From Methylomicrobium agile (GTDB lineage Bacteria; Pseudomonadota; Gammaproteobacteria; Methylococcales; Methylomonadaceae): 64,000 nucleotides of DNA. The translations under genes were made by a program, and so were the position numbers. Of the stretch, positions 63,493 through 64,000 are shown in pieces. The DNA lies in contig NZ_JPOJ01000001.1 of the NCBI RefSeq assembly GCF_000733855.1, positions 4,078,128 through 4,142,127 of the forward strand, given 5' to 3'. The stretch's first letter is position 1, and each line of letters starts with the position of its first letter. The notes under the pieces are model-generated. The model did no database searches and was not told the DNA's origin. It saw nothing but the letters and a program-made list of their open reading frames with translations.

Positions 63493-63912
63493 TTACCCCC
63501 TACCCAACGTTGAAGCATTACCCAACCCGCCGCTGATTACCGCGTTACGCCGATCAATGTCCCACTGGTTCGCGGTATTGACCGCATTGGCCGACGAGGC
63601 CGATTTCTGCGTGTCGAACTGCGTCGACTGAGCCGATTTCTGCGCATCGCTCAGCCCCATGCCCATACGCTCACGGTCCCGGTTCTCCATCGACTGTGCG
63701 CCGGCATAGGCCGTATCGACCGCCTTGCGAGCCGTATCGATGCCTTCCTGGTTAAACCGGGTATGAATGCCCGAGCCCATATCCTTGATAATCTGATCCT
63801 CGATCGGTTGAAACCGCTGCTTGTAATCGCGCCACTGGTCGCGCACTAAAAATGCGCGCTTATTCGACGCATCCCGGTCGAATGATTCCGGCGTACTGCC
63901 GCCTCCGCCCAT
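63493..63912 (-). CDS. Small internal virion protein
   Basis: A 139-residue polar protein: RAFLVRDQWRDYKQRFQPIE, GIDTARKAVDTAYAGAQSME, and a Gln/Ser-rich part (SDAQKSAQSTQFDTQKSASS). It matches the small proteins that precede podovirus ejection-protein genes. Not otherwise recognised. Confidence 0.55.
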   Translation of the reverse strand: MGGGGSTPESFDRDASNKRAFLVRDQWRDYKQRFQPIEDQIIKDMGSGIHTRFNQEGIDTARKAVDTAYAGAQSMENRDRERMGMGLSDAQKSAQSTQFDTQKSASSANAVNTANQWDIDRRNAVISGGLGNASTLGRG

Positions 63913-63921
63913 GATTCCCCC

Positions 63922-64000
63922 TTAAGTCTTGTTTTTGCTTGAACTGTTGGCCGTGGCCGCCGTCGCCATGCCGGTGAACGTGCCCCACATATTGGCGTTG
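63922..64000 (-). CDS. Partial phage gene (5' end outside window)
   Basis: Only the last 25 codons are in the window (NANMWGTFTGMATAATANSS, then SKNKT and stop). It ends 10 bp before the next gene of the late operon. No function can be assigned. Confidence 0.45.
   Translation of the reverse strand, partial: NANMWGTFTGMATAATANSSSKNKT

Larger units (their letters stand above)
43582..64000. mobile_element. Podovirus-like prophage, late region (right end outside window)
   Basis: Every gene from 43742 to the window end is on the minus strand with overlaps or tiny gaps, as in a phage late operon. Recognisable members are internal virion proteins, a giant polyvalent ejection protein, a spanin-type lysis cassette and tail or decoration proteins. 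Capsid, portal, terminase, integrase and the restored tRNA-Lys should lie right of 64000. Confidence 0.7.

Overview
The window looks like a chromosomal segment of a gammaproteobacterium (protein similarities, about 55% GC host genes with Fur-type iron regulation; a methanotroph-like Methylococcales host is possible but not proven). It has a short host stretch followed by three mobile elements stacked end to end on what appears to be one tRNA-Lys(UUU) attachment site. The evidence is three direct copies of the 3' half of a tRNA-Lys gene (8638-8687, 31410-31455, 43582-43631). Each lies just downstream of a tyrosine recombinase gene or its remains. No intact tRNA-Lys is in the window, so it is expected to the right of 64000.

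Host part (1-7.4 kb): iron homeostasis. It holds a 5'-truncated feoB, an M14-type zinc hydrolase, an HMA-like protein, an encapsulated-ferritin-like protein (EncFtn), a PepSY membrane protein and a TonB-dependent siderophore receptor with a near-perfect Fur box upstream.

Element 1 (about 8.6-31.4 kb): a decaying defence and metabolic island. It contains IS21 remnants, two parDE pairs, a tacAT pair whose toxin is fused to an antisense WGR fragment, and a resolvase killed by a nonsense codon. Its centrepiece is a two-gene short-Argonaute operon: a SIR2 / GHKL-ATPase / APAZ protein (13871-16627) overlapping a MID-PIWI Argonaute (16617-18119). Further right are an intact zwf coupled to a broken GH15 gene, broken GST and DsbA genes, and a DUF1998 fragment typical of defence helicase partners. 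Then come NrtR, SPFH and NAD-kinase-like genes, a ChaN-like gene and a PPOX gene between two copies of one IS, an FlhD-like gene, an excisionase-like gene and a dead integrase.

Element 2 (31.4-43.6 kb): a filamentous phage (inovirus) prophage. AT-rich cargo (hicAB, NERD nuclease) is followed by a repressor/operator region, small early genes, a 540-bp non-coding region with two very large hairpins, an ssDNA-binding protein, coat proteins, a minor coat gene split by an IS256 element, a DUF2523 protein, Zot/pI, a DUF4417 protein, a replication initiator and an intact tyrosine integrase.

Element 3 (43.6 kb to beyond the end): the late region of a podovirus-like prophage read leftwards. From right to left it has internal virion proteins, a giant 4157-residue polyvalent ejection protein (transglycosylase, InPase-like, SF2 helicase, N6-adenine methylase, ART-like, HELLH metallopeptidase, nuclease-like and LPD38-like parts), a lysis cassette and tail or decoration proteins. 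A 19-bp palindrome occurs upstream of both the giant gene and the lysis cassette.

All functional calls are from reading the sequence; no database search was run.
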